The position numbers and the translations under genes were made by a program. The notes below the pieces were generated by a model. It worked only from the letters and a program-made list of their open reading frames with translations, did no database searches and was not told the origin of the DNA. Source: Solirubrobacteraceae bacterium (GTDB lineage Bacteria > Actinomycetota > Thermoleophilia > Solirubrobacterales > Solirubrobacteraceae). From it: a stretch of DNA of 5,785 nucleotides. The DNA lies in assembly GCA_030447005.1 (NCBI GenBank), contig JAUJME010000110.1, positions 1 through 5,785 on the forward strand, read 5' to 3'. Below are positions 5,534-5,785 of this stretch, in pieces. The number at the start of each line of letters is the position of its first letter. Position 1 is the first letter of the stretch.

Positions 5534-5548
5534 TCGAACAAACGTCCA
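5534..5548 (-). repeat. Palindromic box 4, minus orientation (TGGACGTTTGTTCGA on minus strand)
   Basis: It is identical to box 3 and directly abuts the stop codon of the HD-GYP gene (5549-5551). If the repeat moved as a unit, this would be its right end, and the present stop codon may lie at the insertion junction. Confidence 0.5.
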
Positions 5549-5785
5549 CTAAGCGTTGACCCGCGGCTCCGCGTAAGCCCGGACGCGCTTCTCGAAGGAG
5601 AGCTCCGCCTCGAAGTCGGCGTCGTCGGCGTGGCGGAAGCGGATGTCCCGGCTCTCGAGGATGCGGATGAAGAGCTCGACCAGGTCGCCGTCAAGCTGGC
5701 TGCCGGAAACGCGGCGGAGCTCCGCCACCGCCTCCTCCGAGGAGACGGGGTCCCTGTACGAGTCGCGCGACGTCATGACGTCGTA
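5549..5785 (-). CDS. HD-GYP-type phosphodiesterase-like protein, C-terminal end (runs off right edge)
   Basis: Only the last 78 codons are in the window. The visible start, YDVMTSRDSYRDPVSSEEAV, followed by AELRRVSGSQLDGDLVELFI, matches the end of HD-GYP domains, where a D[AV]YDAMTS.RPYR motif is followed by an 'EA...L....G.Q.D..LV..F' helix pair. HD-GYP proteins hydrolyse cyclic-di-GMP or related signalling nucleotides, with HD, GYP and further metal-binding residues upstream. Those residues are outside the window, so activity cannot be judged. About 25 charged residues follow the domain, ending YAEPRVNA. The internal ATG at 5776 lies inside the domain and is not the true start. The stop TAG touches box 4. 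A related HD-type response-regulator output domain is an alternative. Confidence 0.75.
   Translation of the reverse strand, partial: YDVMTSRDSYRDPVSSEEAVAELRRVSGSQLDGDLVELFIRILESRDIRFRHADDADFEAELSFEKRVRAYAEPRVNA

Noticed and set aside
5534..5548. LexA/SOS operator
   Set aside because: The left half CGAAC fits, but the right half GTCCA departs from GTTCG at two of five positions. Box orientation and repetition are better explained by the repeat family. Not annotated as SOS.
5510..5548. tRNA T-arm, suggested by GTTTGTTCGACTCAAG on the minus strand
   Set aside because: The stem pairs at only four positions, the second copy (box 3) breaks it, and no anticodon or acceptor arm is present.
4614..5548. 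CRISPR array or integron attC sites
   Set aside because: Repeats are too few, unevenly spaced and in both orientations for a CRISPR array. GTCCAAC fits RYYYAAC, but no matching GTTRRRY partner or integrase is present.

Overview
The window is very GC-rich, with strong G/C third-position bias, frequent GTG/TTG starts and operon overlaps of a few bases. This fits a high-GC actinobacterium. A Thermoleophilia/Solirubrobacterales-type lineage is my guess only, because there is no marker gene that settles it.

Left part (1-1352, minus strand): the first 450 codons of an FtsK/SpoIIIE-type DNA translocase, with four membrane segments, an acidic Glu-Pro linker and the start of the motor region. The gene runs off the left edge. 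A 64-base divergent gap separates it from the next block.

Centre (1417-4583, plus strand): an OmpR-family response regulator, then two small membrane-protein genes joined to it by short overlaps, then the sensor histidine kinase. The first small gene (DUF3592-like) is broken by two apparent single-base deletions. The second is a two-TM protein with a PH-like C-terminal part. The kinase is set off by a 52-base gap. Both the regulator and the kinase have a TANNNT hexamer exactly 12 to 7 bases before the start codon, as expected for leaderless transcripts. The block therefore reads as one two-component signalling locus with two promoters.

Right part (4584-5548): almost 1 kb with no convincing protein gene, but highly structured. 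It holds two similar ~205-bp units (4604-4812 and 5291-5497). Each has a 15-bp palindromic box, a candidate promoter at a fixed distance, a hairpin with compensatory changes, a Shine-Dalgarno-like stretch before a five-codon ORF, and an intrinsic terminator. A third, decayed copy lies at 5132-5190. The box also occurs twice on the minus strand, and there are minus-strand terminators at 5262-5293 and 5080-5112. I read this as a family of small RNA genes, or tiny-ORF transcripts, and it is the most interesting part of the window. A mobile MITE-like repeat is the main alternative.

Right edge (5549-5785, minus strand): the last 78 codons of an HD-GYP-type phosphodiesterase-like protein, which continues beyond the window.
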